DNA from: Aeromonas enteropelogenes | GTDB lineage: Bacteria; Pseudomonadota; Gammaproteobacteria; Enterobacterales; Aeromonadaceae | NCBI RefSeq assembly: GCF_000819845.1 | Contig: NZ_CDCG01000037.1 | Location: 564,060 to 628,059 of the forward strand | DNA length: 64,000 nt | Direction of reading: 5' to 3' | Shown here: piece after piece, positions 56,186 to 64,000 of the stretch | How the letters are laid out: each line of letters starts with the position of its first letter | Numbering within the stretch: position 1 is the stretch's first letter | Notes under the pieces: generated by a model | Told to the model about the DNA's origin: nothing | Databases searched by the model: none | Seen by the model: the letters and a program-made list of their open reading frames with translations, nothing else | Made by a program: the position numbers and the translations under genes

Positions 56186-57439
56186 TTATGCATAAACCGG
56201 GAAACGGCGGCAGATGTCCAGCACCTTCTCGCGGGTGTTGGCCAGCACTTCGTCGTTGTCGTGGTTGTCCAGCACGTCGCAGATCCAGTTGGTCAGCTGG
56301 ATGGACTCGGCTTCCTTGAAACCGCGGCGGGTGATGGCCGGGGTACCAATACGCACACCGGAGGTGACGAACGGGGAACGCGGATCGTTCGGCACCGAGT
56401 TCTTGTTGACGGTGATGTTGGCCTTGCCCAGCGCTGCGTCGGCATCCTTACCGGTCAGCTCACGGCCGATCAAGTCAACCAGCATGAGGTGGTTGTCGGT
56501 GCCGCCGGAGACGATCTTGTAACCGCGCTCGATGAAGGTAGCCGCCATCGCCTTGGCGTTTTTGACAACCTGGGCCTGATAGGTCTTGAACTCGGGCTCC
56601 AGCGCCTCTTTGAAGGCAACAGCCTTGCCGGCGATGACGTGCATCAGCGGGCCACCCTGACCACCCGGGAAGACGGCGGAGTTGAGCTTCTTGTACAGAT
56701 CTTCGTCGTCAGCGGCGGAGAGGATCAGACCACCGCGGGGACCGGCCAGGGTCTTGTGGGTGGTGGAGGTGACCACGTGAGCATGGGGCACCGGGTTCGG
56801 GTAAACGCCGGCGGCAATCAGACCGGCCACGTGAGCCATGTCGACGAACAGGTAGGCACCGATCTTGTCGGCGATCTCGCGCATGCGGGCCCAGTCGACG
56901 ATGCCGGAGTAAGCGGAAAAGCCACCGATCATCATCTTCGGCTTGTGCTCAACGGCCAGACGCTCCATCTCGTCGTAATCGATCTTGCCGGACTCGTCGA
57001 TGCCGTAGGGAATGATGTTGTACAGCTTGCCGGAGAAGTTGACCGGGGAGCCGTGGGTCAGGTGACCGCCGTGGGCCAGGTTCATGCCCAGCACTGTATC
57101 GCCCGGCTGCAGCAGGGCCATGTAGACGGCGCTGTTGGCCTGGGAGCCGGAGTGCGGCTGCACGTTGGCGTAGGTGGCACCGAACAGCTCTTTGGCGCGC
57201 TCGATGGCCAGGGTTTCGACCACATCCACATACTCGCAACCACCGTAGTAGCGCTTGGCCGGGTAGCCTTCGGCGTACTTGTTGGTCAGCTGGGAGCCCT
57301 GGGCTTCCATGACGCGGGGGCTGGTGTAGTTCTCAGACGCAATCAGCTCGATATGCTCTTCCTGACGACGGGTCTCGTCTGTGATGGCCTGCCACAATTG
57401 CGGATCATAATTGGCGATGGTCATGTCACGTTTCAACAT
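56186..57439 (-). CDS. glyA: Serine hydroxymethyltransferase
   Basis: 417 residues from ATG 57439 ([19 protein letters not shown]), the same length as E. coli GlyA. The PLP Lys229 is in [29 protein letters not shown] and [14 protein letters not shown] are substrate and cofactor loops. Converts serine to glycine with one-carbon transfer to tetrahydrofolate. Single gene with its own terminator; the region upstream (57440-57603) holds its promoter. Confidence 0.98.
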   Translation of the reverse strand: MLKRDMTIANYDPQLWQAITDETRRQEEHIELIASENYTSPRVMEAQGSQLTNKYAEGYPAKRYYGGCEYVDVVETLAIERAKELFGATYANVQPHSGSQANSAVYMALLQPGDTVLGMNLAHGGHLTHGSPVNFSGKLYNIIPYGIDESGKIDYDEMERLAVEHKPKMMIGGFSAYSGIVDWARMREIADKIGAYLFVDMAHVAGLIAAGVYPNPVPHAHVVTSTTHKTLAGPRGGLILSAADDEDLYKKLNSAVFPGGQGGPLMHVIAGKAVAFKEALEPEFKTYQAQVVKNAKAMAATFIERGYKIVSGGTDNHLMLVDLIGRELTGKDADAALGKANITVNKNSVPNDPRSPFVTSGVRIGTPAITRRGFKEAESIQLTNWICDVLDNHDNDEVLANTREKVLDICRRFPVYA

Positions 57440-57603
57440 CCGTTTCTCTCCTGAAAATCGTTTGCGCGTTAGGTGAAGTGGGGCAGCGCATTGTAACGTG
57501 AGCTGGATCAAAGAGACAGTCCAACCACCCAAAAAAATGTTGAATTTATGTTGTAAAAAACGAGTGCGATCACGTCTTCAGATCTGAAGGCCCCCTTCCT
57601 CGA

Positions 57604-60444
57604 TCAGGATGCCGGGGGAACATGGTGTGAAAGCCACGCTTCCAACGCTTGCTGCGCCGCCTCGAAACGCCCCCTCAATGTGCCAGGATCCCCCTCTCCT
57701 GCCTCCAGCGCGGCGCAGTAATCGGCAAATTCTCCGAGCCCCAGGGCCAAGGCGCTCCCCTTGAGCTTGTGGGCCAGAGATCGCCTCTGCTCTTCGTCAT
57801 CGCTTTGCTCCAGCCTGGCGACCAGCTCGCCCCCCTGGCTGGCGAACAACTCGGCCAGCTGGCGGATGCGCGGCCCGCCCAGCAGGTGCAGGTCAGCTTC
57901 CAGCACCGGGTTGGCGATCCGCGTCGGCTCAGCCGGGACGGGTGGCAAACTCTGCTCTACAGACAGTGGTGCGGCAGGCTCGCCCTCTTCCTGAAACTGG
58001 CGTTCGATGGCGCTGGCCAGGGCCGCCAGTCGCACCGGCTTGCCGACGAAATCGGCAAACCCGGCGGCGAGACAGTGGCGGATATCCTCCGGGTACATCT
58101 GAGCCGAGATGGCGATGGCAGGCAGGCCGCAGCCATGCTCCTCCTCGCTGATGGCCACCAGATCCTCGCGCAACGTCATGCCATCCATGTCCGGCAGATT
58201 GATATCGAGCAGGGCCAGCTCGAAGGGGCGCTCGGTCACCCGCGCCAGCGCGGTGCGCCCGTCTTCGGCCAGAGTAACCCGGTGGCCGAGGCGTGCCAGC
58301 ATGCCCTCGGCTACCAGCCGGTTGATCTCGTTGTCCTCCACCAGCAGGATCTCCCGCGGCTGGCCGAGGCGCACCGGCTGTGAGCTCGTCGGCAACCGGG
58401 CAGCCGAGCGCTGCAGTGGCAGGCTGAAGCTGAATTCACAGCCCTGACCCGGTTCGCTGGAGAGATTGAGCTCTCCGCCCATGGCCGCCACCAGCCGGCG
58501 GCTGATGGCAAGCCCGAGCCCAGTGCCCCCCTGATGGCCCATGTCCCGCTTGCGCTGGCGGAAGGCCTCGAACACCGCCTCCTGCTCCCCAACCGGAATG
58601 CCGGGGCCCGTGTCTTTCACCACGAAGCGGATGCAAGGCTCGGCACAGGGGCCCGCACAAGCCAGAGGGGCCACCACCAGGGTGATGCGCCCCTCGCCGG
58701 TAAACTTGACCGCATTGCCCAGAAGGTTCGCGAGCACCTGGCGTAGCTTGCCCACATCCCCCTCCACCACGGGGGGGAGCGAGGGGGCATACTCCAGCGC
58801 CAGCGCCACCCCTTTTCCCTCGGCCCTCGGTCTGAACAAGGCAATAAGCTCATCGGCGAGCTGATGGAGGGGGAAGGGCTCGCGGCGCGCCTCCACATGG
58901 CCCGCCTCTATCTTGGAGTAGTCGAGGATGTCGTTGAGGATCTCCAGCAGGGATTCGCCGCTGTGCTCGATGGCGGCCAGATAGCGCTGCTGGGTCTCGC
59001 TGAGATGGGTGTCCTCCAGCAGGGTGAGGCCACCGAGGATGCCGTTCATGGGGGTGCGGATTTCGTGGCTCATGGTGGCGAGGAACACCGACTTGGCACG
59101 GTTGGCCTGCTCCGCCTCGGCGCGGGCCAGCCGCTGCTTCTCCACCTCTTCGTTGAGGCGCGCATTGGCATGGCTGAGCTGCTCCGTGCGCTCCTCGACC
59201 CGCGACTCCAGCTCCCGCTGGTAGCGGCCAAGTTCGATGGCATTGTCACGAAACACCTGCAGTGCTCGCGCAAGCTCCGCCAGCTCGTCGCGCCCCGCTT
59301 CCCCGACCGGCGTCAACGGCGTCAGATCCCCCTTGGCCAGGCGACTCATTCCCTCCACCGCATGCTGCAGCGGCCAGACGATGCGGCCATAAACCATGCG
59401 CCACATCAGCAGGATGAGCAGCACCAGGGTGAATAGGCCGATCACCATTAGGGCCTGTTCCAGCAGTTGCAACCGGGCACTCAGGGCCTGCTGGCTCTCC
59501 CCCAGGGAGTCACGGGCCTTGTTCACCAGGCTACCGACCTGACGGTTGAGACTCTCCATCAGGGCCTCGTTGGCGGCGGCCAACACGCGCAGCGCCTCCC
59601 CCTTGCCGAGCCAGTCGCTGCGCAGCTGCACCAGCCGATCGCTCTGCTCCAGCACAGTCAGCGCCTGCTCCACCGCCTGGCGGCGCGCGGGGTCAGTCAC
59701 AGCCCCGGAACGCAGCCGCAGGATGGCCAGCTCACGGCGCACGTCCTGCAGCAGGGTTTGCAGCCCCTCCTGCTGCTCGCTGCGCCAGATCTCCTCGATG
59801 CGCTGCTGCTGCATCAGGGTGCGATGGCGCAACTCCGTCATCTGCTCCAGCCAGTCGAGATCCTGCTCCAGCAGCCGATCGATAGCCCGATCTGCAGACC
59901 GCCCTTGCAGTGAATAGAGGGAGCCAAGCCCCGCCACCATCACGGTTTCAGCGTTCTCCATCTGGCTGCGGGCCAGCTCCGCCACCTGACCGGCGGCCGC
60001 CACCAGGCGGGATCGCAGGGCACTACCTTCAGCCATTAACGTGAGCCGCTCCCCTACCAGCCAGCCCTGCTGGCCCAGGTTGCCGATGATGGTCTGGCTG
60101 AGCTGGTGCAACTCATCGGGCGTCTGCTTGCCACCCCCATGGCCCAGTTGCTCCAGCACGCGCTGCATCTGCTGCCCCTGCAGGGTGAGCAGCCGCCCCT
60201 GATGCTCCCGCTCCCCTTCGCTGGTCGCGGAGGCCAGCAGGTGGGAGGAGCTCTGGATCTCGCCGCTCAGCCGCGCCAGGGTGCGGGCCAGCTCCTGATC
60301 CGCCAGGGTCTGCTGTACCCCCTGCTCCAGCTGACGCAGATGAGTGAGCCCGATCCACCCCAGCAGGGAGGCGCTCAGGGTCAACAGCGCCATCAGGGAG
60401 AAGGCCAGCAACAGCTTGCCGCCCAGGCCGGAAAAGATTCTCAC
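57604..60444 (-). CDS. torS: TorS hybrid sensor histidine kinase
   Basis: 946 residues from the GTG at 60444, which has AAGG nine bases ahead and fits the TorS N-terminus ([21 protein letters not shown]); a longer frame to ATG 60516 would collide with the torT start. Two membrane helices (about 8-30, 331-352) flank a helical periplasmic sensor domain; then HAMP, coiled coil, HisKA His460 in [13 protein letters not shown], HATPase ([16 protein letters not shown]), receiver Asp747 in [11 protein letters not shown] and HPt His892 in LAHKLKGSA. It detects TMAO through TorT and feeds TorR. Confidence 0.93.
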   Translation of the reverse strand: MRIFSGLGGKLLLAFSLMALLTLSASLLGWIGLTHLRQLEQGVQQTLADQELARTLARLSGEIQSSSHLLASATSEGEREHQGRLLTLQGQQMQRVLEQLGHGGGKQTPDELHQLSQTIIGNLGQQGWLVGERLTLMAEGSALRSRLVAAAGQVAELARSQMENAETVMVAGLGSLYSLQGRSADRAIDRLLEQDLDWLEQMTELRHRTLMQQQRIEEIWRSEQQEGLQTLLQDVRRELAILRLRSGAVTDPARRQAVEQALTVLEQSDRLVQLRSDWLGKGEALRVLAAANEALMESLNRQVGSLVNKARDSLGESQQALSARLQLLEQALMVIGLFTLVLLILLMWRMVYGRIVWPLQHAVEGMSRLAKGDLTPLTPVGEAGRDELAELARALQVFRDNAIELGRYQRELESRVEERTEQLSHANARLNEEVEKQRLARAEAEQANRAKSVFLATMSHEIRTPMNGILGGLTLLEDTHLSETQQRYLAAIEHSGESLLEILNDILDYSKIEAGHVEARREPFPLHQLADELIALFRPRAEGKGVALALEYAPSLPPVVEGDVGKLRQVLANLLGNAVKFTGEGRITLVVAPLACAGPCAEPCIRFVVKDTGPGIPVGEQEAVFEAFRQRKRDMGHQGGTGLGLAISRRLVAAMGGELNLSSEPGQGCEFSFSLPLQRSAARLPTSSQPVRLGQPREILLVEDNEINRLVAEGMLARLGHRVTLAEDGRTALARVTERPFELALLDINLPDMDGMTLREDLVAISEEEHGCGLPAIAISAQMYPEDIRHCLAAGFADFVGKPVRLAALASAIERQFQEEGEPAAPLSVEQSLPPVPAEPTRIANPVLEADLHLLGGPRIRQLAELFASQGGELVARLEQSDDEEQRRSLAHKLKGSALALGLGEFADYCAALEAGEGDPGTLRGRFEAAQQALEAWLSHHVPPAS

Positions 60445-60514
60445 GGGAAGTACCTTGGTTGTGGTCGACTTTGACCGGATAATATGGCTCCACACTTTAA
60501 CAAAACCCCTGGCC

Positions 60515-61567
60515 ATGCGAAGCGTCTATCTCTCCCTGTTGCTCATCTTGCTCCCGGCCTCCGTTCTCGCCTTCGAGGTAGATCACTGGCCCGGCGGCAC
60601 CTTCAGCGGCAAACCGATCAGCCTCGACTGGCCAGCGCCAGCCCCCCTTGCTCGCCCCCTGACCCTGTGCGCCCTCTATCCCCATCTGCGCGACGCCTAC
60701 TGGCTGTCGGTCAATCAGGGCATGGTGGAGGAGGCAAAGCGGCTCGGCGTGAAACTGCGCATTCATGAGGCGGGCGGTTACGGCGCCATCACCGAGCAGC
60801 GCCAGCAGTTGCAGCAGTGCGTGAGCGAGGGGAGCGACGCCATCCTGCTCGGCGCGGTGAGCTACGACGGCCTGAACGAGGCGATCACCGCCAGCCCGCT
60901 GCCGGTATTCGGCCTGGTCAATGATCTGCCCGCCGGGCTGGTGCGGGCCAAGGTGGGGGTCTCCTGGTACCAGATGGGCTGGCAGATTGGCCACTGGCTG
61001 GCACAGCGCCACCCTGCCGGCAGCCCGCCGGTCTCGGTGGCCCTCTTCCCCGGCCCGCAGGCGAGCGGCGGCAACAACTTCGTCGAGCCGGGTTTTGCCG
61101 ACGGCATCAAGGGAAGCGCCATCAGGCTGGTGACCACGGCGCGCGGTGACAACAGCCGCGAGATCCAACGTACCCTGGTGCAGCAGACCCTGGCTCGCCA
61201 TCCTGACCTCGACTATCTGGTGGGGGGCGCCATCGCCGCCGAAGTGGCGGTCAACGAGCTGGCGCAGCGCCAGCTCGATCGTCCCAAAGTACTGAGCACC
61301 TACTTCAGCCACGGGGTCCAGCGCGGCCTGCGCCGGGGCAAGATCCTGGCCGCCAACAGCGATCAGATGCGCCTGCAGGGACGCCTTGCGGTGGCCCAGG
61401 CGGTCTGCCTGTTGCAAAAGCCCGATGCTGGCGAACGCCAGTGCCCGCGAGTGATGGGCCCCCCCATCCTGACCCTGGAGGCCCCTCTGGCCGACCCGGG
61501 CAACTCCTTGTCTGATGGCGCCTTTCGCCCCGTCTACCGGGTCGGCACCGACGCCAGCGGCAAGTAA
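60515..61567 (+). CDS. torT: TorT periplasmic TMAO sensor
   Basis: 350 residues from ATG 60515 with signal peptide [19 protein letters not shown]. The mature protein is a periplasmic-binding-protein fold of LacI/RbsB type: [35 protein letters not shown] and [17 protein letters not shown]. TorT binds TMAO and activates TorS. Divergent from torS as in E. coli; the longer frame upstream of 60515 has no support. Confidence 0.92.
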   Translation: MRSVYLSLLLILLPASVLAFEVDHWPGGTFSGKPISLDWPAPAPLARPLTLCALYPHLRDAYWLSVNQGMVEEAKRLGVKLRIHEAGGYGAITEQRQQLQQCVSEGSDAILLGAVSYDGLNEAITASPLPVFGLVNDLPAGLVRAKVGVSWYQMGWQIGHWLAQRHPAGSPPVSVALFPGPQASGGNNFVEPGFADGIKGSAIRLVTTARGDNSREIQRTLVQQTLARHPDLDYLVGGAIAAEVAVNELAQRQLDRPKVLSTYFSHGVQRGLRRGKILAANSDQMRLQGRLAVAQAVCLLQKPDAGERQCPRVMGPPILTLEAPLADPGNSLSDGAFRPVYRVGTDASGK

Positions 61568-61592
61568 CGCCACCAAACTCAAGGAAGAAGAG

Positions 61593-61997
61593 ATGAGAAC
61601 ATTGCATGCAAGCTGCCTGTGCGGCGCCGTCGCCCTGACCCTGCCGGATCAATTCGACTACATGGGCAACTGCCATTGCTCTGAGTGCCGCAAGTTTTCA
61701 GGGGCGGATTACGCCTCCGTCGGCGGGCTGGATGGCGACAAGGTAACCATCGCGAAGGGGGCTGAAGCCATCAGCCGCTATCAGAAATCGGACGAGACAA
61801 CCCTCGCCTTCTGCCGCCACTGCGGCTCCAGCCTGTTCAGTCAGAAACGCAGCAGCGGCAAGATCAATTTGAGATTGGGCGTGCTGGACGAAACGCCGAG
61901 CCAGCGCCCCGCCTTTCACATCTTCGTCGGCTCCAAGGCGCCCTGGCACGAGATAGGCGACGACTGCCCGCAGTTCGACACCCGGCCACCGGCCTGA
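61593..61997 (+). CDS. GFA/CENP-V family zinc protein
   Basis: 134 residues from ATG 61593 (AAGGAAGAAG ahead). Zinc-ligand cysteines: HASCLCGAV (Cys8, Cys10), NCHCSECRKFSG and FCRHCGSSLF, the pattern of glutathione-dependent formaldehyde-activating-like enzymes. Real substrates of most members are unknown. It sits 25 bases after torT in the same direction, so it is likely co-transcribed. A formaldehyde role would fit TMAO breakdown loosely (TMAO demethylase releases formaldehyde, though TorA does not); that is conjecture. Confidence 0.88.
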   Translation: MRTLHASCLCGAVALTLPDQFDYMGNCHCSECRKFSGADYASVGGLDGDKVTIAKGAEAISRYQKSDETTLAFCRHCGSSLFSQKRSSGKINLRLGVLDETPSQRPAFHIFVGSKAPWHEIGDDCPQFDTRPPA

Positions 61998-62061
61998 GCC
62001 CCTCTTGATATAGCGGCCTGCGCGAGGAAAAGCACCAGGCCCTGATATGGCGCCCTTGCTT

Positions 62062-62775
62062 TTAAGAGGCTATCTCGCCGGCGAACAGGTAGCCTTCCCC
62101 GTGTACGGTGACAAACAGCTGGGGATCCCTGGGATCCTGCTCCATCTTGCCCCGCAGCCGCCGGATCAGCACGTCTATGGTGCGATCGCTCGGGCCATCG
62201 CCGCGGTGGCTGGTGAGGGCCAGGATCCGCTCCCGACTCAGCACCCGCCCGGCATTGGCGATAAAGGCCACCAGCACCTCGTACTCCGCCTTGGTCAGGC
62301 GCACCGGCACCCCGTCCTTGCTGAGCTGGCGACGGGGAATATCGAAGCGCCAGGGGCCGAAGCGCACCGCATCGTCGGCCGGGGCCGGCTCGCACGGCGT
62401 TGCCGCGACCAGGGAGATGCGCCATAGCAGGTTCTTGACCCGCACCAGCAATTCCCTGAGCTCGAATGGTTTGGTGACATAGTCGTCGGCTCCCATTTCG
62501 AGGCCAACGATCCTGTCCACCGCATCGCTGCGACCGGTCACCAGGATGATCCCCACTGTGCTGCGGGCGCGCAGTTCACGGGTCAGCAGCAAGCCATCCT
62601 CCCCCGGCAGGTTGATGTCCAGCATCACCAGGGCCACCTCCTGCTCTGCCAGCACGGCCCGCATCTCCTGGCCGTTTTCGACTGCGGTCACCCGATAGCC
62701 TTCCCGTTCGAAATAGCCGGTCAGCTTCTCGCGGGTAACGGCATCATCTTCAACAACCAGAATGTGGTGGCTCAT
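62062..62775 (-). CDS. torR: TorR response regulator
   Basis: 237 residues from ATG 62775 (a TTG two codons upstream is possible). OmpR class: receiver with Asp53 in VMLDINLPGEDG, SVGI-like TVGIILVTGRSDAVDRIVGLEMGADDYVTKPFELREL matching TorR closely, then a winged-helix DNA-binding domain. Phosphorylated by TorS, it activates torCAD. Divergent from torC, with decamer boxes in the shared gap. Confidence 0.94.
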   Translation of the reverse strand: MSHHILVVEDDAVTREKLTGYFEREGYRVTAVENGQEMRAVLAEQEVALVMLDINLPGEDGLLLTRELRARSTVGIILVTGRSDAVDRIVGLEMGADDYVTKPFELRELLVRVKNLLWRISLVAATPCEPAPADDAVRFGPWRFDIPRRQLSKDGVPVRLTKAEYEVLVAFIANAGRVLSRERILALTSHRGDGPSDRTIDVLIRRLRGKMEQDPRDPQLFVTVHGEGYLFAGEIAS

Positions 62776-62812
62776 GGGCAAGGTCCGCGGCGTTCAACAA
62801 GGGAGGGTTATT

Positions 62813-62875
62813 CTATTCATATTTTGTCATAAATACCCCTATTTCATTAATTTCCGACGGCAGCCCTGTTCACAA
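62813..62875 (+). promoter_or_regulatory. Three tor-box-like decamers in the torR-torC gap
   Basis: Compared with CTGTTCATAT: CTATTCATAT at 62813-62822 (nine of ten), CTATTTCATT at 62839-62848 (partial) and CTGTTCACAA at 62866-62875 (eight of ten). They are direct repeats spaced 26-27 bases, and lie 48-110 bases ahead of torC. E. coli has four such boxes. They are the expected TorR operator for torC activation and torR autocontrol. Confidence 0.6.
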
Positions 62876-62923
62876 CGCCTCCCTATCATGGCCTCCATCA
62901 AAAAAGTGATGTGAGAGACCATT

Positions 62924-64000
62924 ATGAAAAAACTGTGGCATTTCCTGCGCACACCCAGCCGTCGCTGGTCGGTGCTGGCGCTGGTTCTGGCCGGCGTCGG
63001 GGTCACCCTGGCCGGTACCGTTGGCTTGCACTACGGCTTCGAGAAGACCAGTACCCTCGAGTTCTGTATCTCCTGCCATACCATGAAGGACACCGTCTAC
63101 CCCGAGTACAAGGAGTCCATTCACTTCAAGAACGCCTCCGGCGTCCAGGCCGTCTGTACCGACTGCCACCAGCCGAAGGACTTCGTCGGCAAGGTAGCCC
63201 GCAAGATGGAGGCGGCCAACGACCTCTATCAGCAGTACATCGGTCACAGCATCGACACCCAGGAGAAGTTTGAAGACAGGCGTCTGCACCTGGCCGAGAA
63301 GGTCTGGGCGCGCATGAGCAGCCAGAACTCCAAGACCTGCAAGTCCTGCCACAGCTACGACAACATGGACCACGCCAAGCAGTCTCCTGCCGCCGCCAAG
63401 GCGATGACCGAGGCCGCAGCGAAGAACATGAACTGCATCGAATGCCACAAGGGCATCGCTCACGAACTGCCGAACATGGCGGGCGGCTTCCGTGCCACCT
63501 ACGCCACCCTGGCAAGCGAAGCCCAGCAGGCACCGGCTGCCGAGACCCTCTACACCTTGGGTGAGAAGGATCTCTACGAAAGCGAAGAGAGCACCGATCC
63601 GGTCGGCAAGCTGCTGCCCGCTTCCCGCATCGAAGTCGTGGCCCGCAGCGGCGATCGCCTCAAGGTGACCATCGAAGGCTGGCGCGAAACCGAAGGCAAG
63701 GGCCGCGTGCTGAGCGAGTACATGGGCAAGCGAGTCTTCGTGGCCACCATCCGTGACGAGCTCAAGGCAAACGAGAAGATCCTGAAACAGGAAACTGACA
63801 GCGCCACCCATATCAAGTGGGAACAGGTGCAGGTTCAGGCCTGGGTCGATGGCAAGGGCCTCGAATCCTCCCTCAAACCGATCTGGGATTATGCCGGCGA
63901 GATGTACAAGTCCACCTGCAACTCCTGCCACGCGGCGCCGGATCCGGCTCACTTCACCGCCAACGGCTGGATCTCGGGTCTCAAGGCCATGTCCGCCTAC
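62924..64000 (+). CDS. torC: TorC pentahaem c-type cytochrome, cut by the window end
   Basis: The first 359 residues from ATG 62924; the C-terminus lies outside. An N-terminal membrane anchor (about 15-37) leads to the periplasmic NapC/NirT domain. Five haem sites CxxCH are seen: CISCH, CTDCH, CKSCH, CIECH and, in the C-terminal domain, CNSCH. TorC passes electrons from menaquinol to the TMAO reductase TorA, expected next downstream. The fifth haem domain also serves TorS control in E. coli. Confidence 0.95.
   Translation, partial: MKKLWHFLRTPSRRWSVLALVLAGVGVTLAGTVGLHYGFEKTSTLEFCISCHTMKDTVYPEYKESIHFKNASGVQAVCTDCHQPKDFVGKVARKMEAANDLYQQYIGHSIDTQEKFEDRRLHLAEKVWARMSSQNSKTCKSCHSYDNMDHAKQSPAAAKAMTEAAAKNMNCIECHKGIAHELPNMAGGFRATYATLASEAQQAPAAETLYTLGEKDLYESEESTDPVGKLLPASRIEVVARSGDRLKVTIEGWRETEGKGRVLSEYMGKRVFVATIRDELKANEKILKQETDSATHIKWEQVQVQAWVDGKGLESSLKPIWDYAGEMYKSTCNSCHAAPDPAHFTANGWISGLKAMSAY

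Overview
The window is chromosomal DNA from a gammaproteobacterium, most likely an Aeromonas or a close relative. This is judged from protein similarity recalled by eye, GC content near 60% by eye, a sodium-type PomAB flagellar stator, a complete torS/torT/torR/torC anaerobic respiration locus and a type IV pilin operon. No search was run. Almost all of it is dense, conserved core chromosome. I see no insertion sequence, integrase, prophage or CRISPR array.

Layout. 1-3222 (minus): minor pilin operon pilE-fimT-pilV-pilW-pilX, the last gene running off the edge. 3524-5547 (plus): alkylation repair pair, an Ada-AlkA fusion overlapping ogt. 5674-6462 (plus): a lone AT-rich SIR2-domain gene, the clearest transferred gene. 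6643-10412 (minus): rlhA (rRNA hydroxylation), a LysE/RhtB exporter and a LysR regulator. 10615-11703 (plus): a solitary FabH-like ketoacyl synthase. 11988-21550 (plus): a nine- or ten-gene chemosensory operon (MCP, cheY, STAS, cheA, cheW, PAS-MCP, cheR, cheD, cheB) of the Pseudomonas che2 / Vibrio cluster III type. Its cheD has a one-base frame break in a G6 run.

21642-37042 (minus): the conserved translation/RNA-turnover superoperon read rlmE-ftsH-folP-glmM-tpiA-secG-tRNA-Leu(GAG)-tRNA-fMet-rimP-nusA-infB-rbfA-truB-rpsO-pnp, with terminators or attenuators between transcription units. 37140-38136 (plus): yhbY and a PilZ-like gene. 38187-40489 (minus): greA, pomB, pomA. 40702-43734 (plus): isoprenoid operon xseB-ispA-dxs. 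43867-49225 (minus): a peptide-type ABC importer with a fused double ATPase, solute-binding protein and two permeases. 49712-57439 (minus): glyA, then nrdR-ribD-ribE-ribB-ribH-nusB-thiL-pgpA. The C-terminal RibA-like half of RibB lacks the zinc cysteines, and an imperfect palindromic element lies between nusB and thiL.

57604-64000: tor locus. TorT (periplasmic TMAO sensor) and TorS (hybrid kinase) are divergent. A GFA-family gene is inserted, then torR diverges from torC (pentahaem cytochrome, cut by the window end), with three tor-box-like decamers between them.

The best candidates for something less ordinary are the orphan SIR2 protein, the broken cheD, the very long beta-repeat PilX-like protein, the hairpin between the Shine-Dalgarno and start codon of thiL, and the ERIC-like palindrome next to it. 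I found no convincing wholly new multi-gene system.
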